Assembly (NCBI GenBank): GCA_001692895.1
Contig: KV748205.1
Coordinates: 186,001 to 250,000, forward strand
Reading direction: 5' to 3'
DNA: 64,000 bases
Source: Cenococcum geophilum 1.58
Taxonomy: Eukaryota > Ascomycota > Dothideomycetes > Gloniales > Gloniaceae
Made by a program: the position numbers and the translations under genes. Each line of letters opens with the position of its first letter. Within the stretch, counting starts at the first letter, position 1. This document shows positions 11,446 to 24,300 of this stretch, one piece after another. A model generated the notes under the pieces. It had not been told where the DNA came from and made no database searches. It saw only the letters and a program-made list of their open reading frames with translations.

Positions 11446-13600
11446 CTAATTATCTTTATTCTCGCCGTTATTCTTACCATTATTTTCCCTATTTATTTTA
11501 CTACCTTCTCTACTCTTATCCTCTTCGTTACTATTATTTTCCCTATCTATTCCACTACCTTCTTTACTCTTATCCTCTTTATTAGCAAATTTTAGTATTA
11601 CTAGTTTATCTCCACTCCATAGGCAGGCCTTTATATCCTCTAGTATAGCACTATCTATAATATCTATAACCTTAAACTCGCTAGTAAAAGTATACTACAA
11701 GATATAGTAATTAATTCCTATTTCCTATTTATTATTACCTTAAATTTATTTAAGGCGCGCTTAAATAGCGTTAATGTTATAGTTATATAGTATTAAAATC
11801 GTCTTATTAGTATACTGTAAGAAGGAGACCTTATATATAGTTTTAGGGTTCATTCTTTGCGATAAATACGCTAGGCTACCGTTGTCCTATTATATTATCT
11901 TTATTAGCCTATATATAATAATTAAAATAGCGCGATATTATAATATAGGAAACGGCGGTAAAGTGCTATAGTATATAATAAGTATCGCGATATAACGTTA
12001 TAATGCGATTAATATAATATTATATATTTANACTTATAGTATNCNGTTNTTAAGTAAACCNNTTATTATANTTAGGATCTAGTTNCTCTAGATNTTCTAT
12101 AGTATCCTTAAACGGATTNCTAATTACCTANTAAGTNTATAGNATCTTATCTCTAGTTANNTTCCGTATCTTATTAANTTATTATAGAAGTAGCCTANNT
12201 AGCCTTTTATTATATTTAGGTTAGTAGCTCTTCTAGGTATTTTATAGTTACTCCTAACTATCTATAATACGCTTTAGTAAGTATAGTAAGAGGCTTCCTA
12301 TAGATTTACCTATAATTATAGCGTTGGCTTTAAACTTATAAATAACTTATATTCCGCTTCTATAGTCCTTAAGAGTATATTAAATTACTACGTATATAAG
12401 CTATATGGTATTAGCTATAATAGGTAAGAAGAGGTTAATACTATTCTTATTAAGGGCGAGTAACCTTAGCCTAGTATTAAAGAATACGCGCTTAATATAA
12501 CGTGCGATAATTAGCGCCCTAAATCTTATCTCTTTATCCTAGCCTTAGTTAGTTAGGTATAGTAAAAGGTAAAGTACTAACTAGGCCACTAAGCGTAAAG
12601 CAGTTATCCTTAAGTAGTTCCGCTACTTTTTTTACTACGGCCTTAGTATCTAGTTTAAGGCAGTTATAGCTCCTAGCAACAGTATCGCGTATTACGTTTA
12701 TTATATAATACTAAAACACACTAAGCTGGTTATATAGCTAGAAAATTAGTTAGTATAGTGCTACTAAATCCAAGGACCGCGAACCTTACGTATTACCGGC
12801 CCCAGTGGCATACTTAATGCTCTATTTATTAGGTTTTTATAACGGTCTATAATAGTAATCGCCTCTTTCCACATTTGCTTTATTAGTGTATTTAAACCGC
12901 TTATATTTATTTCCAACTAAAGAGAGAAATAGAGCTCTTTAGGTATAAAGCCTATTATTACTTATATAATAAGACGTGTCTAAGTAATACCGTATATTAT
13001 TATATTAACTAGGCTAAGTGGCTACTTTATATATCGTCTAAAGTTATCCTATAGCGGTTGTTTATTTAAGTAATACATACATTTCTTTTAAGTGTGGGTT
13101 TTAGATATCTTGCGGTTACTTAGGGTTTATAAGCTTTCGTCTAATAAGAATAGAACTATCCATTAAGATAATGTTATTAAAATTAATAATAATAGGTTGT
13201 ACTAGAGCATATTAATAACAGCCTTGCCTTTTAATAGAGATAGTTACAGTATAGAGCCTAATATTATCCCCTTTAAGATCTAGATTATCTTAGGAGCTAC
13301 TACTTAACTTATAGCGTCTTTGTTTACTTTTCTATGGGATAGGTAGAGGATAAGTATATTAATTTAGTAGAACTATTTAGCTTTTACACGCACCTTACTT
13401 CCCTAGAAGACGCTAAATAGTCTAGAGTTTTATACCTAATATACTTTAAATAATAACCCGGTTAACTTTTATAATATAAATTAGGTATTTCTCGCTAAGT
13501 ATATAAAAAGGAGTTTTAATAAACTTATAATAATAAGTTAGGAGGGCGGCCTAACTGTTTATTAGGCTTTATAATAGGGTAATTAGATTGCCTTACTATA
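11446..13600 (-). pseudogene. Unidentified decayed gene with acidic, Asn-rich C-terminus
   Basis: The stop codon is at 11446-11448. Upstream of it is a clear low-complexity tail read on the minus strand (about 11449-11590): two tandem copies of an EEDKSREGSKINRENN-like block followed by NNGENKDN. Further upstream the readable pieces include FKANAIIIGKSIGSLLLYL (about 12280-12340) and a long run near 12790-13140. I do not recognise a family; the gene may instead be the distal part of the transposase transcript. Scattered single Ns at 12031-12199 spoil that section. It lies inside the 19.8-kb element. Confidence 0.45.
12031..12199. other. Patch of scattered ambiguous bases
   Basis: About fifteen isolated Ns within 170 bp, not a scaffold gap. 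This looks like disagreement between collapsed repeat copies or low read support. A similar patch is at 24245-24300. Confidence 0.9.
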
Positions 13601-16600
13601 GCGTAGGGTCCTACTTTATATAATATTTTTTCTATACCATATAGAAGCCTAGTTCCTTACAATATTTGCCTACTCTTAAGGTAGATGGTATAGTATATAG
13701 AATATAAAGGGTAGCTAACGCGTAGAGGGTAATATATAGTAATATTATATTCTAGTTTATTATAGTCGCAGTAATTTACCCCTTTATTGCAATCTGGTGC
13801 CGCTAGTTATAACTTACCGCTATTTTAGCTAAGTTATATTTATTTACTGCCTAGTATAAGCCTATTTCCTTATATATGCATTAACCTATACCCTATTTAT
13901 TTGCTTAAAATCTTCGTTATATATAGTATTATATATATCCTAATCGCTATAGTTGTTTATAAAGAAATAGTCTATAATATTAATGTCCGTTAGCACAAGT
14001 GAGATAGGCCTCACGATATAGTTAATATTATATATCTAGAGGGCATCTAGCGTACGTTTTGTCCTGCTATTAGATAGCTTTATACTCTATACTCTAAGTA
14101 TTCCGGTTCTTACGTTAATCTTATTACTATTATAAACTTAGAGGGTCTCTACCAACGCACTAGCGTATTTTAGGTATTTACCCTTACTATCTAATTACCT
14201 AGTATTCTAAATTGTAAGTAGTAAATAAAGCCTCCCTACTTTATTGCTATAGAGGCTATTATTTGCCCGCTTATATTCTTATACTATTATAGTATTATAG
14301 CGGGGGGCTCTAGTATTAGCCTATAACGGGGTACATCGAGCAAACACCTTATTAAGCTTATTAGTGTTAGTAGTATCCTTCCTAAAGCGAATATAGCATA
14401 TAACGCTATAATAGATACTTAAGGGCATCTTTAATACCTAATCGTTATCGGCCTCTAGTTAGTTAACGTCCTAGTTTATTTACCAGATTTTATTAATCTA
14501 CTTACAGCATTCCCTTATAAAGGGGGCTAGTTTAGATACAAGGTTAGTAATCTCTATTCGGCGCTATACCTCCTTAACCGTACGCTAGATAGATATATTA
14601 ATTCTTTAGTCTTAAAGTGTCTAAGTTATATAGTTGTTAAAGTTCTATATATACAAGCGATATACGTATATATTAACTATAGGGCCTAGTTATATTGTCT
14701 ATATTGCGCTTATTAGGTCTATTATATTAATTATATTAGTTAACGCCTATAACTTGAGTTCGTTTTAAAGTATAGTGTTAAGATATATAGTGTTATATTG
14801 TAGTATCTGCTCTTTATAGTTATTCCGTTTATTAGTCCTATAGTAAAATACCTTCTATAGCTTATATGCTTGCTCTAAATACTCTATATCTATACCTCTA
14901 ATTACTCCTAGTTACTAAATACTCTCTAAATAGTAGGTAATAGTATATAGCTTAGGAATATTAAAGTGTAGTAGTCCTATCTTGCTTAGTTAAAACAAAA
15001 GAAATATATCCTTTATCTTATCCATTCTATAAATAGCTACTACTAGGTACTGGATAGTTAATTTGTCGTATAATATATATTAAAATAGTATAGTAAAGTC
15101 TATAAACGCCCGGATAAATAGCATGGCGCCTTTATTCTATTTTAGTAAGGGTGCTATAATAGGGACTAATTATCGTAATAGAGATTTATATATCTTTCCT
15201 GTCTATTAGCCGACATTTACCTAGCTATCCCACACTATTATATTGGTAAATCGTTCCACCTATATAAAGCGGGTAGTAATAAGTACATTAATATTCAATA
15301 TCTCCTAGCCGCAACCATCTATGCGCGGGATGTTAAGGCCCCAATATTTTCTGGCCTATATTTCGCTTTATATAAGCCCCTTAATCTAGTATATAAGATA
15401 TTTACTAGTAAGGCCTTTAAGCACCTAGTGCAGGAAATTAGGCGCTATTATTTTATGGATATTAGATAGATTATAGCCCTATATAAAGTTATGGAACGGC
15501 CGAATATAATCCAAGTTATCCTTCTTATTAGTATCGCAACCTTCCTACTACATTTATATTTGGTCTTTTATTAATTAGTATATATAGAACGGCCACGGTC
15601 ACTAGATAGCAGTCGTTAAATTATACCGTTTATTTGTATATATATAATAAGTTAAACATTTACAGCTATTTTTAATACCTATAAGCGTGACCTATTCTTT
15701 ATAATCAGCTATAAATATAGCTAGAAGTAGAAAGCAGTGTTAATTCTAGCTATCCGCGCATAGAAGACGTACTCCTTCTTTACTAGCTTTCTCTAACGCT
15801 ATAGGTATTATTAGTATAACCATACTAGTAGTAGGGTTGTCACTAAGGTATATATTTAAGGATAGCCGCAAGGGTCTTATATTACACCGCTAGTTATATT
15901 ATTTAGTTACTAGGTATATAGACTAGGAGGTATATAAGTAGTAATAGGGCTAGTTGATTTACGGATCATTAAACGCGCAGTTTAATGTTTCCAATTAAAA
16001 TATAAAGCGGCTATGCTTTCTTACTGCCGGCGTATTATATTAGTTGGGTCTTATTGCTAGCTAATATAATTAGCACTACGGTTGCGCCGAGCGGTAGCTG
16101 CTCTTATATCTCCTACCACTAGTCTACTGTATTAAGCTTATTATATATTCTTGTTCCTACTAATAAGTACTACCTTACTAGCAAGAAAGTTATATCTTCT
16201 TAAAAAGGGCCGTAACTAATAAGGAAGGATACGATCTCTAGAGCATTTCGGTAACATACTAGCAGCTACTAGTCCCCTACGGTTACAATTATTTTAATCT
16301 ACTGTGGTTAATTACTTTTGGATTATATCTATTTTAAAAGTAGTTTTGCTTTAATATTATTAGCACTTTAGTAAGAAAAATAGTCGGTAAATACTCCCTA
16401 AAGCCTAATATTGTTAAACTACTCGTTAATAGCGCGGTTAGAAGTCCTATAGCTTATCCACTATAAGGCCTATGCGTATTCTACCTTACTACTAAACGGA
16501 TAAAACGGGGGAGGTATCTTATTTAGTATACTACTAGTACGCTTAATACGCGGCATAATGTTGTATACTGCTGCAGTATCGTCCGCAGTTTATAGATTTC

Positions 16601-17165
16601 CTTAGTTCCGTTCTAGAGGCTTTCCCACAGCGCGGCTAGTGGCCTCTTTAAATATTTTAGTCTAAAAGATATCTATAGATATTCCAGTTAAAGTTTGCCA
16701 ATTAGTCTTAACTATTACTAGGTTATGCACCCTATTAAATGTTACGGAATTATTATTATAGTGCACATCCGCAGTCCCGTTGTTTAGCTTATTAATAATA
16801 TTATTGCCTAGAGCTTATATAGGTGGCCACTTATTACCTTACTCCAATTCGGCCTTATAATTAGTTGTATAATGCCCTTCTAAGGTTTAATAGTATAATA
16901 GTGCATCGTCGTTTATATATTATATAAGTGGCTACTTATTATATTGCTCTAGCTCGGCCCTATAATAGGCTATCTAATACTCCTCTAAGCTTTAATAGCG
17001 TAAGGGTGTATTATCGTTTATCTCTTTAATATTAACGCCCTCGTATCTACCCTTCTTCCATTTCTGTTATCTTAGACAATATCATTTATAATAGGTTAGA
17101 CCGCCCGTGCTTTTTACTTTAGTCCCGTACTTTTTATATTACCGCTAAATAGAGCTTATTTATAA
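13600..17165 (-). pseudogene. Plavaka-like (CMC superfamily) transposase
   Basis: N-terminus: a C2H2-type finger at about 17098-17160, of which the last Cys and the STGGLT core survive while two Cys and the His residues have become Tyr (YKKYG..KSTGGLTYY). Next come a tandem 35-residue repeat, then PPPFYPFSSKVEYA and a Trp-rich helix (about 16420-16520), the position of the 'PF.PF....E...' motif of Plavaka proteins. C-terminal part: LTSRAW.VAARRY (about 15310), a segment ending in a KGAMLFIRAFIDF-like helix, and FNIPKLYTITYYLESI at about 14900-14960, the diagnostic 'FN.PK.H.L.HY.E.I..FG' block. Catalytic residues between 15400 and 16300 could not be assigned. The 5' limit is set by the finger; the 3' limit is uncertain. 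Confidence 0.7.
16823..17032 (-). repeat. In-frame 35-codon tandem duplication in the transposase
   Basis: Two copies of a 105-bp unit (starting about 16823 and 16928 on the plus strand), each reading like LRYxSLEEYxxAYYRAELEQ. Length is exactly 35 codons, so the frame is kept. Copies differ by many transitions. Confidence 0.75.
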
Positions 17166-17439
17166 ATTACCGCATTAAGCTATAATTTGCTATAGTTTAG
17201 TTAAAAGGGAGCTGAAAATAATATCCGTGTGGAACCGTATATTTGAAGTAGTATTTATAGCTTATACTACGTTATAAGCTAGTTAAGATAGGAGGAGTAT
17301 AGTAAGAGCACGGCGATGTCCGTGGACACTAACGCGCTAAATAGCGCAACCCGTTGTGTTTTACGCTAATTTACGCTAGATTACGTTACATTAGGCTAGA
17401 AGACTCTACTTATTGCTAATATCGCGCCGCCTCTCTATT

Positions 17440-18830
17440 ATACTAAGTATAGGATTCTAAACACTACTATTCCCTACTTAGGATACTAGACTGTTTTTTA
17501 CAATAGGACGCGATATACGATAGTGGTATACTATAAATGCGGCGTAGTATAACTCTGCAAGCGCTATAGACCCGCAAAAAGATATACAGCTTATTACTGG
17601 CTTAGGTATTACTACGGAGAGACTTAATATTATTAAGCGGACTTTTAAGTAGGTTATTATTGAGGACGGTATCCTATACATTTTATTTCGCGGATAACTA
17701 AACAATTTACTACATAAGCAGGCAATCTAGAAAGTTATCCGTTAGGTAGTAAAATGCGAAAAGGCACTAGCGCTATAGGTATATAAGGCTATGTAGAATA
17801 TACTAGCCTACGTATAGTCGAATATACGTAAGAAGATAAAGGTACTAGGGCGGCCTGGTATTAACTATATAGTAGATACGGAAAGGGGGCATACAGCTAC
17901 CGTAAACTTATAAAGTTTATCCTAGCTTAACTATACGTAGAACTGCGGCTATAATCTTAAACGACTTATTATACTACTTTATAAGTGGAAACTAGATAGT
18001 ATAAACTTAGTCCTAAGTATAGACGTGGCCTTAAGTCTAATATCGCTATCCAATACGCCTTAAGACCTACGTATAGTTGAATATTAGCTACTAGTTAAGA
18101 TATTTTTAAAGGCTAGGGTAGATTATAATAAGGAGTAGATATAGGCCGCCTATATAGAGACTATGCCTATCTAAAACAATGGGGCCTTAAGGGCTGCTCT
18201 ATTAAGGGTAGTTTATTATAGGGTAGGCTAGGTTATATTTACGGCTATCTATAGAGATGGTATACTGGTGTCCGTTATAATTATAATATATTGCTAATAT
18301 TTATCTAGCCCTATCTTTAGCGCAATACATTTTACCAAGCGGGCTAGAAGGTATTAATTAATTATAGCTAATCTAATCTATATAGAGATAGTGACTTTAG
18401 TTAAGTTTACCTTATAGCGAGACCTCCTATCGCACTAGGAAGCCCTAAGATTATTACCTATATATATAATCTTAGGTTATCTAGACGTAGTATAGCGAAT
18501 TGCCTTTACTATAGGCTCTTCTATTAGGGGCAACTATATAGATATTATATTTATCCTATGTTTTGCTAGCTAGTAGCTAATATAGTAGAATAGGTATCAT
18601 TCTAAGGGCCTATAGTATTAGCGACAAGTTTCTTAAGATATGGTAACGGCGTGCTAATGCTAGGAATAGTATACCTAATGTAAGTAGGAGAGGGCGTTAG
18701 GTTACGTTGCCTTAGCAGTAGCTATAGTAAGAAAAGGATTAGATCCTATTTAAGGTTATTATAGTTTAGTAAAAATAGAGGCGGCCTATACTATACGGAG
18801 AGTAATTAATAATAATTATGGTTACTAGCG
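17440..18830 (+). pseudogene. Unidentified decayed gene of the 19.8-kb element
   Basis: Plus-strand reading with long segments between TAG/TAA codons. The N-terminal part includes SASAIDPQKDIQLITGLGIT (about 17560-17620). A later part includes DVALSLISLSNTP (about 18025) and a membrane-unlike hydrophobic segment near 18420-18560 (LLPIYIILGYLDVV, then GNYIDIIFILCFAS). It ends in a basic segment near 18720. I do not recognise the family. It is divergent from the transposase, with about 280 bp between them holding a TTACGCTA-type short repeat (17360-17400). An antisense ORF at 17478-17705 is a shadow. Confidence 0.45.
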
Positions 18831-18867
18831 AGATATCTAGACTATAATCTGACTAGTTAAGTACTTA

Positions 18868-19261
18868 GGGAATGTTTAGTTATAAGTTTAAATTAGAATA
18901 AGGGCTTTAGAATAGAGTTAATTTAGAGCTCTAATCTAATTCTAAGGCGACCATTCGGTTAAATTCTAGTTTAACTTAACTTTAGCTATAAATTTTTAAT
19001 ATTTTAAAAAACACGCTAAAAGTTACTAAAAAGTTAGTAACTTTACTATATACAGAATCTGAACTAAGGTTTTAGCGTTAGTTTAAATTAGGAGCTTAAA
19101 GCTCCTTATTTAAACTCTAGATTAAATTTAAAGGCTTTAGATTATATATATCTGTATAACCTATAGAGCTATAAACATATGTTAAATTAGGAAGGAACGC
19201 GTTCTTTCTACTAGACTTTTAGTTTAGATTTAAAAGTAATAGATTGTAACTAAACGACCCC
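18868..19261. mobile_element. Tourist-like (PIF/Harbinger) MITE
   Basis: A 394-bp AT-rich element with inverted ends: GGGAATGTTTAGTTATAA at the left, and the reverse complement of the right end reads GGGGTCGTTTAGTTACAA. It is flanked by TTA on both sides (18865-18867 and 19262-19264), the 3-bp duplication used by PIF/Harbinger. No coding capacity. It lies between two genes of the 19.8-kb element, so it inserted after that element existed. Confidence 0.72.
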
Positions 19262-19556
19262 TTAAAATCTGGATTATGGATTAGTATTAATTAACCGCTA
19301 GCCTAAAAGGGATAGAAACTAGGATTACTAGGCTTTATAAATTGGGCTATCTTTACTATAATACGCTTATCTATTTTGGAGATCTTATTTAGCTATAACA
19401 CATAATATTATAATATGCCGTATTTTACCTAGTACTATAGCAAAATTATAAATATTAATGGCCTGTAGCTACTGCCGCTCTTAACTTCTATCTAGTATCC
19501 CTATTTAAGGGTCTCGCTGCTAGTAAAGTCTATAACATCCGTTCTTATTACCCTCC

Positions 19557-22500
19557 TTATATTTTAACGCTACCAACATCCTCTCTATTATTATTATCCT
19601 TGTTATTATTACCGGCACCGCCCTAGCCGTTGTTATTAGCGCCCTCTCTATCGGCCTTATTCTACGCTTTGGTATAATTACTAATACTGCTAATATTTAC
19701 TGTACCCGCGAAGTTAGGGATAGTAATATTAAAGTTAATATCTATACTATACGAAATGGGCGTATAATTGGCTGTATGCTGGCGGTAGACACACTATATA
19801 GTTTTATTAACATTAAATAGGGTAATAAGTTGCTAGAAGTGCTCTTTCCGCTTAGAATTCTTAAGGTTAATAAATACCTTATTATCCTTATACTACTTCT
19901 TAATTTTATAATACGCGGTATTTATAAAGGTTTTATTATTAGTATAATAATTATAGACTACTTAGGGACTACCGACGATAATAAGGCCCGCTTATAGTCT
20001 AGTAATTGCAAAAAGGTTCCTTACCATGTCCTAGATAAATTTTAGCGGACTAGCGACTATTATATTATATATTAATAACTCTACCTAGCCGCCTTAGATG
20101 CCGTTAACGGTGAAGACCTTAATCTCGCTAACTACTGGTGCAAATTCCCGCCACTTACTGCTATCTTACTGGGCGTAGCACTATTCTTTAAGCGTATATA
20201 GCGCTACGGAGTAAATAGTAAGTTAAGCTGTATATGGAATGGTAAGGCTAACTTCTAATAGCTTAAATCTAAAGTCTATTAGTGCTATGGCCACCTAGAA
20301 TGCGCGTTAAGCGTAGACTAGGTTATACATTAATTGGCTAAGCTCGTTTACCTATATAATACTATTAACAGCGAGAAAGGCAATAGGGTGGTTATAGCGC
20401 AGCATATTCTTAAAAAAGCTCGCCGCCAGCTTTAACTACTCTTAGTCCTTAACTATTAGGCTTATCTAAAGCTGGCTATATAGCAGGACGGCATTTACAA
20501 GATATATAATGTTTTTGATAAATTAATGTTATAGCGAGAACTATACCGTATCTGCACTAGCCGCGAGGAGACGTATATAGAGGGAGATGGATTTCTAATA
20601 GTAGAATGGATTATTGAAATTGGGACTAAGGATTGGTTTTAGTTAGTATATATTATTAAGAAGAACCTAAGGCATAGGGTTACCAGCCTAGATCTATAGA
20701 CTTCCCTAGATTAAATATAGTTTGCTTTAGGCAAACCTAGTAAGACTACCTAGCTTAGACGTCTTCTCGGCCTTATTGTAGAAAACTGCGTATATAGCGC
20801 TAATGGAATATATACGAGTCTATAAGACCATATTAGGTATTATAAGAATAATATTAGCCTTCTTGGCCAGGTCTATAATAACTATATTAGCCGCGAGTAT
20901 TAATCTTATCTTATTATCTTGCGTTATATTATTACTAAGCGTAAATTAATACAAGTATTGGTGGAATTTGGCGTATTTAGTTGTATTAGGGTCTGCAATA
21001 GGATGTAAGTTTCCGTCGCTATCCGGGATACCCGCGAGGCGTAATAACTACTAACCTTTAGACAAATTTATGACCTATAACCGCTTGTTAAAGCTAGTGG
21101 TATTGCTAGCCTTAAACGTACGGTAGAGTAGAAATGCTATATTTAGTATAGACGCGTCCTCGTTAATTATAGTATAGTTATTCTATTTCTCGAAATACTT
21201 AGGATAAGTATTAATACCTACCGCTGTTCGCTGTATAACGGTATCCCGCTTATAGACCTTAGTTTCCGTTAAGCGCATGTAGCGGCGAAGGACGATAGGA
21301 AATTTGGCGGGACGGCCTTACGTAATTAGTGCCTTATAGTCCTCTATAAGCGCATTATTAATCGTCTTAGCTAGTATATTTAGTTGGCGATTAAGCGGCG
21401 ATAGGACCTAGATTCTAGTAGGATCCTATTAGGGCGACCTAAGTTAATACTAGTATTATACTAAGATAGTTAGGAAGGTTAATTTCCCGACACTACTGGG
21501 GCCTTATATTAGCAAAATACCGCCTATTATATATTTAAGCGCAGTATAGGCACCCGTTTGCTCTTTATTAAGTAGCAGTAAGACGGCCTTAAGGGCATTA
21601 TTAACTAAGTTCTTCCTATACTTAGCGATATTGCAATTAAAGTAATTAATACGCGGGAGATCTGTAAAGTTGTTAGATAGCGCAATTTAGCGCTTAATAT
21701 AGAAACTATTACCTCCTTACTATAGGTGGTGTAGAGTGTTAATCTCTTAGGAGATTCTAACCTTAGGGACACGCTTAGTTATAAGATATTTAATGCCCTG
21801 TGCCGTAATTAGGGCCTTGCTTAGGTCACTAACTATTATAAAGTTGTTGCTGCTTAGGACATGCTCTAGAGTGAATGTGGGGTTTAGTATAAACTTATAT
21901 CCTACCCATAGTTAAAAGATAAAAGTATAGTAGTTATAGCCGGAGCTAAAGGGAGTAGTATTAATAATAACTCCTTTCTAGCTAGCCTAGCTATTTGCGT
22001 CTTTACCTAGAAATAAGATATTAATAATAGAGTTAGTATAAAGGGTAAGACTATTAACTATCTAGATGGTAGCGTAGTAGACTCGGTCTGTGCTACCTAG
22101 GAAGGTAATAAGATAAATAATAGTGGGTACCTAGGGGTTCTGATTAACGGCCTTAAGGCTTATAACTGCGGTATAGAACTAGACTATAAAATACTTAAGA
22201 ATGCTATTAAACTAATACCTCGTGGGGATTTTGTATAATGGTTGGTCCTTTACTAAGAGCTACATGCTAAGCTAGACATTTATATTATAGTTCTTCTATT
22301 AGCGACCTAAAGGATTATTAACGCTTTGCTGTTATAGGCTTGCGTTTAGGCTCGCGATATAACTATTAAGCCATTTAGTGCCTAGCGTAAAGAAGTAGAT
22401 AATAACTATAGGACTATTTAATAGTATATCCTGAGCTTTGTGGATTTACGGCATAAATAGGCCGAAGTACTTACCAAACAATATACGCGTACCTAGTGCG

Positions 22501-23980
22501 AGTTTATTAGAGGCGACAACGAACCTAATATAGTAAAGTTGTAGGGTTATGGCATTTTGCGGGAGAATATAAATAAGATACTTAAGCGTGGTTAGACGTA
22601 ATAGTTGTTAAGTAACTGGAGAAGTAGTATTAGTAGTGTTAACCTTAATATCGCCAGCGATGTTAGCATCTATGAATTGGACAGACGCCGTCTTATATAA
22701 ACAATAAGTAGGTATTTTACTAGTCTCGTAAGATACCTAGAACATAATGCCATATGCTATAATATACTCTTTAATAATTTGTATAATAAACTGAACTATA
22801 AGGTAGTTATTATTTAGAAGCTAGAGTGCATCTAAAGGTTCGGCTATTACGGAATCGCTATCCTCTACGTAGGTATCTAGATAGAAGCCGGCTATATTAA
22901 GAGGTTTGGGCGATAAAGAGGTAGTAGCTATACTTAAAGCGGTAGCACCTAGTGCATCTACCTTACCCGGAGCGGTTGCAGCGTCTATCGCCTAAATTAA
23001 AGTAGGTCCACTTATATAATTATTAATATTATGCCCTATAACTTTATAGTTCTTATATACCTAACTATAGAAGACAGTTTAATGGTCTAGGGAGCTATAG
23101 TTTAGGTAAGTCCGCTTCTTTTTACCTAATAGCTAGGGACAGTCTCGCTTTCTATAGCCTATAGTACTATATTAGTTGTACATTATACTAGGATAGTTGC
23201 TTTTAAGATAACTAGCTTCCCTATAATTATTGCATATAGGGTTAGGGTAGTTAGCTTTAAGATAACCGGCTTACCGCAGCCGTAATAAAGTTAAGAGGCT
23301 TTCTTAAGTGGACAATTAGCGCGTATATGGCCGGTAAACAGACAGAGATGGTATTTTAGAGCGTTGTTGGCTAAGAGGTATAGACTGCCGAGCTTTAAAA
23401 GAAGAGGCTTATTGAGCGTAGGGCCTTTACTATTACCTTATAAGACACCAGAGCCTATAGTCGCTACAGTTAAGGCAATCTTAAAAACTATAACGCCCTT
23501 AGCGAACTTTTTATGGTTACGGACGTAGTTAACGTCGCGAGTTATAAAATAATTAGTAGGTAGGTCTATTTTAGTAGCAGGCTATATTAAGCGGTAGTTT
23601 ATATAAACGTATTAGTAAATACAGACCCTCTATTATATAGCTAAGGCCGAAGATAAGGTAGCTGACTTACTACGTTATAAGGCTTTATAGCTTAGATAGA
23701 TCTATAAAGGCACCGGTTATAGAGGTAGATACTAGTAGGGTAGGAGTAAGGGTAGGTAGTTAGTAGAGTTAGGTTAACTAGTAAAGGTAAGGAAATAAGG
23801 CGCGCCCTAATAAAATTATATAAGTACGGCCTTAGCAGTAAAGCATACGGTTATACACTCTATAGGTTAAATGCGTATAAGGGTAAATCTATAGTAATAA
23901 GACTAACCTATAGAGAAAGACGCGATATAGTATAAGTTACGGGGACTACTTTACCTAGCCTATCTCTTAATATAGGCCAG
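19557..23980 (-). pseudogene. Zinc-knuckle P-loop protein, probably SF1-type helicase
   Basis: Three CCHC knuckles (C-x2-C-x4-H-x4-C) at about 23180-23350. The first keeps Cys, His and Cys with its first Cys now Tyr (YHLCLFTGHIRANC). The second and third have the same spacing with several Cys/His now Tyr, and a one-base deletion falls in the second. Far downstream a Walker A-like GPSSVGKLTF sits at about 21470-21520, followed by VLSP.NRQLNILAKTI, which matches the 'CAPSNxAxDxL' block of UPF1-like SF1 helicases. A probable Walker B reads IVIIDLAKKAN near 20880. The C-terminus is Asn/Gly-rich (about 19560-19660) and ends at a stop at 19557-19559. SF1 assignment rests on motif order; the start is uncertain. 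Confidence 0.55.
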
Positions 23981-24244
23981 GCGATAGTTTAGTACTATTA
24001 AGCTCTTATAGTTTATAATGCGAGTATATAGACATGTAGAAGGGTAAGGGAAAAGAGAAGTAAGTAGTAAAGTAAAAGTACTTTACTATAGGCAGGCTAA
24101 TTACGTTATAGGTAAACGGAAACTTAAATACTATAATCTATTAAAAATGTTACTAATAAGCACAGCCTACCACTACTAGAAAGTATAAGTCTTTTCCTCC
24201 CTTAATTAGTAAGAGAAAAGGTATTATTAACTAAATAATCTCTT

Positions 24245-24300
24245 NCTNGAGTANNNGGTNGGNNGCGGGATATTATAAGACTNTATATAGTTNTANACAN
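24245..24300. other. Second patch of ambiguous bases
   Basis: About a dozen scattered Ns in 56 bp, in the intergenic part upstream of the minus-strand helicase gene. As at 12.0 kb, they are interspersed with called bases. Confidence 0.9.
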
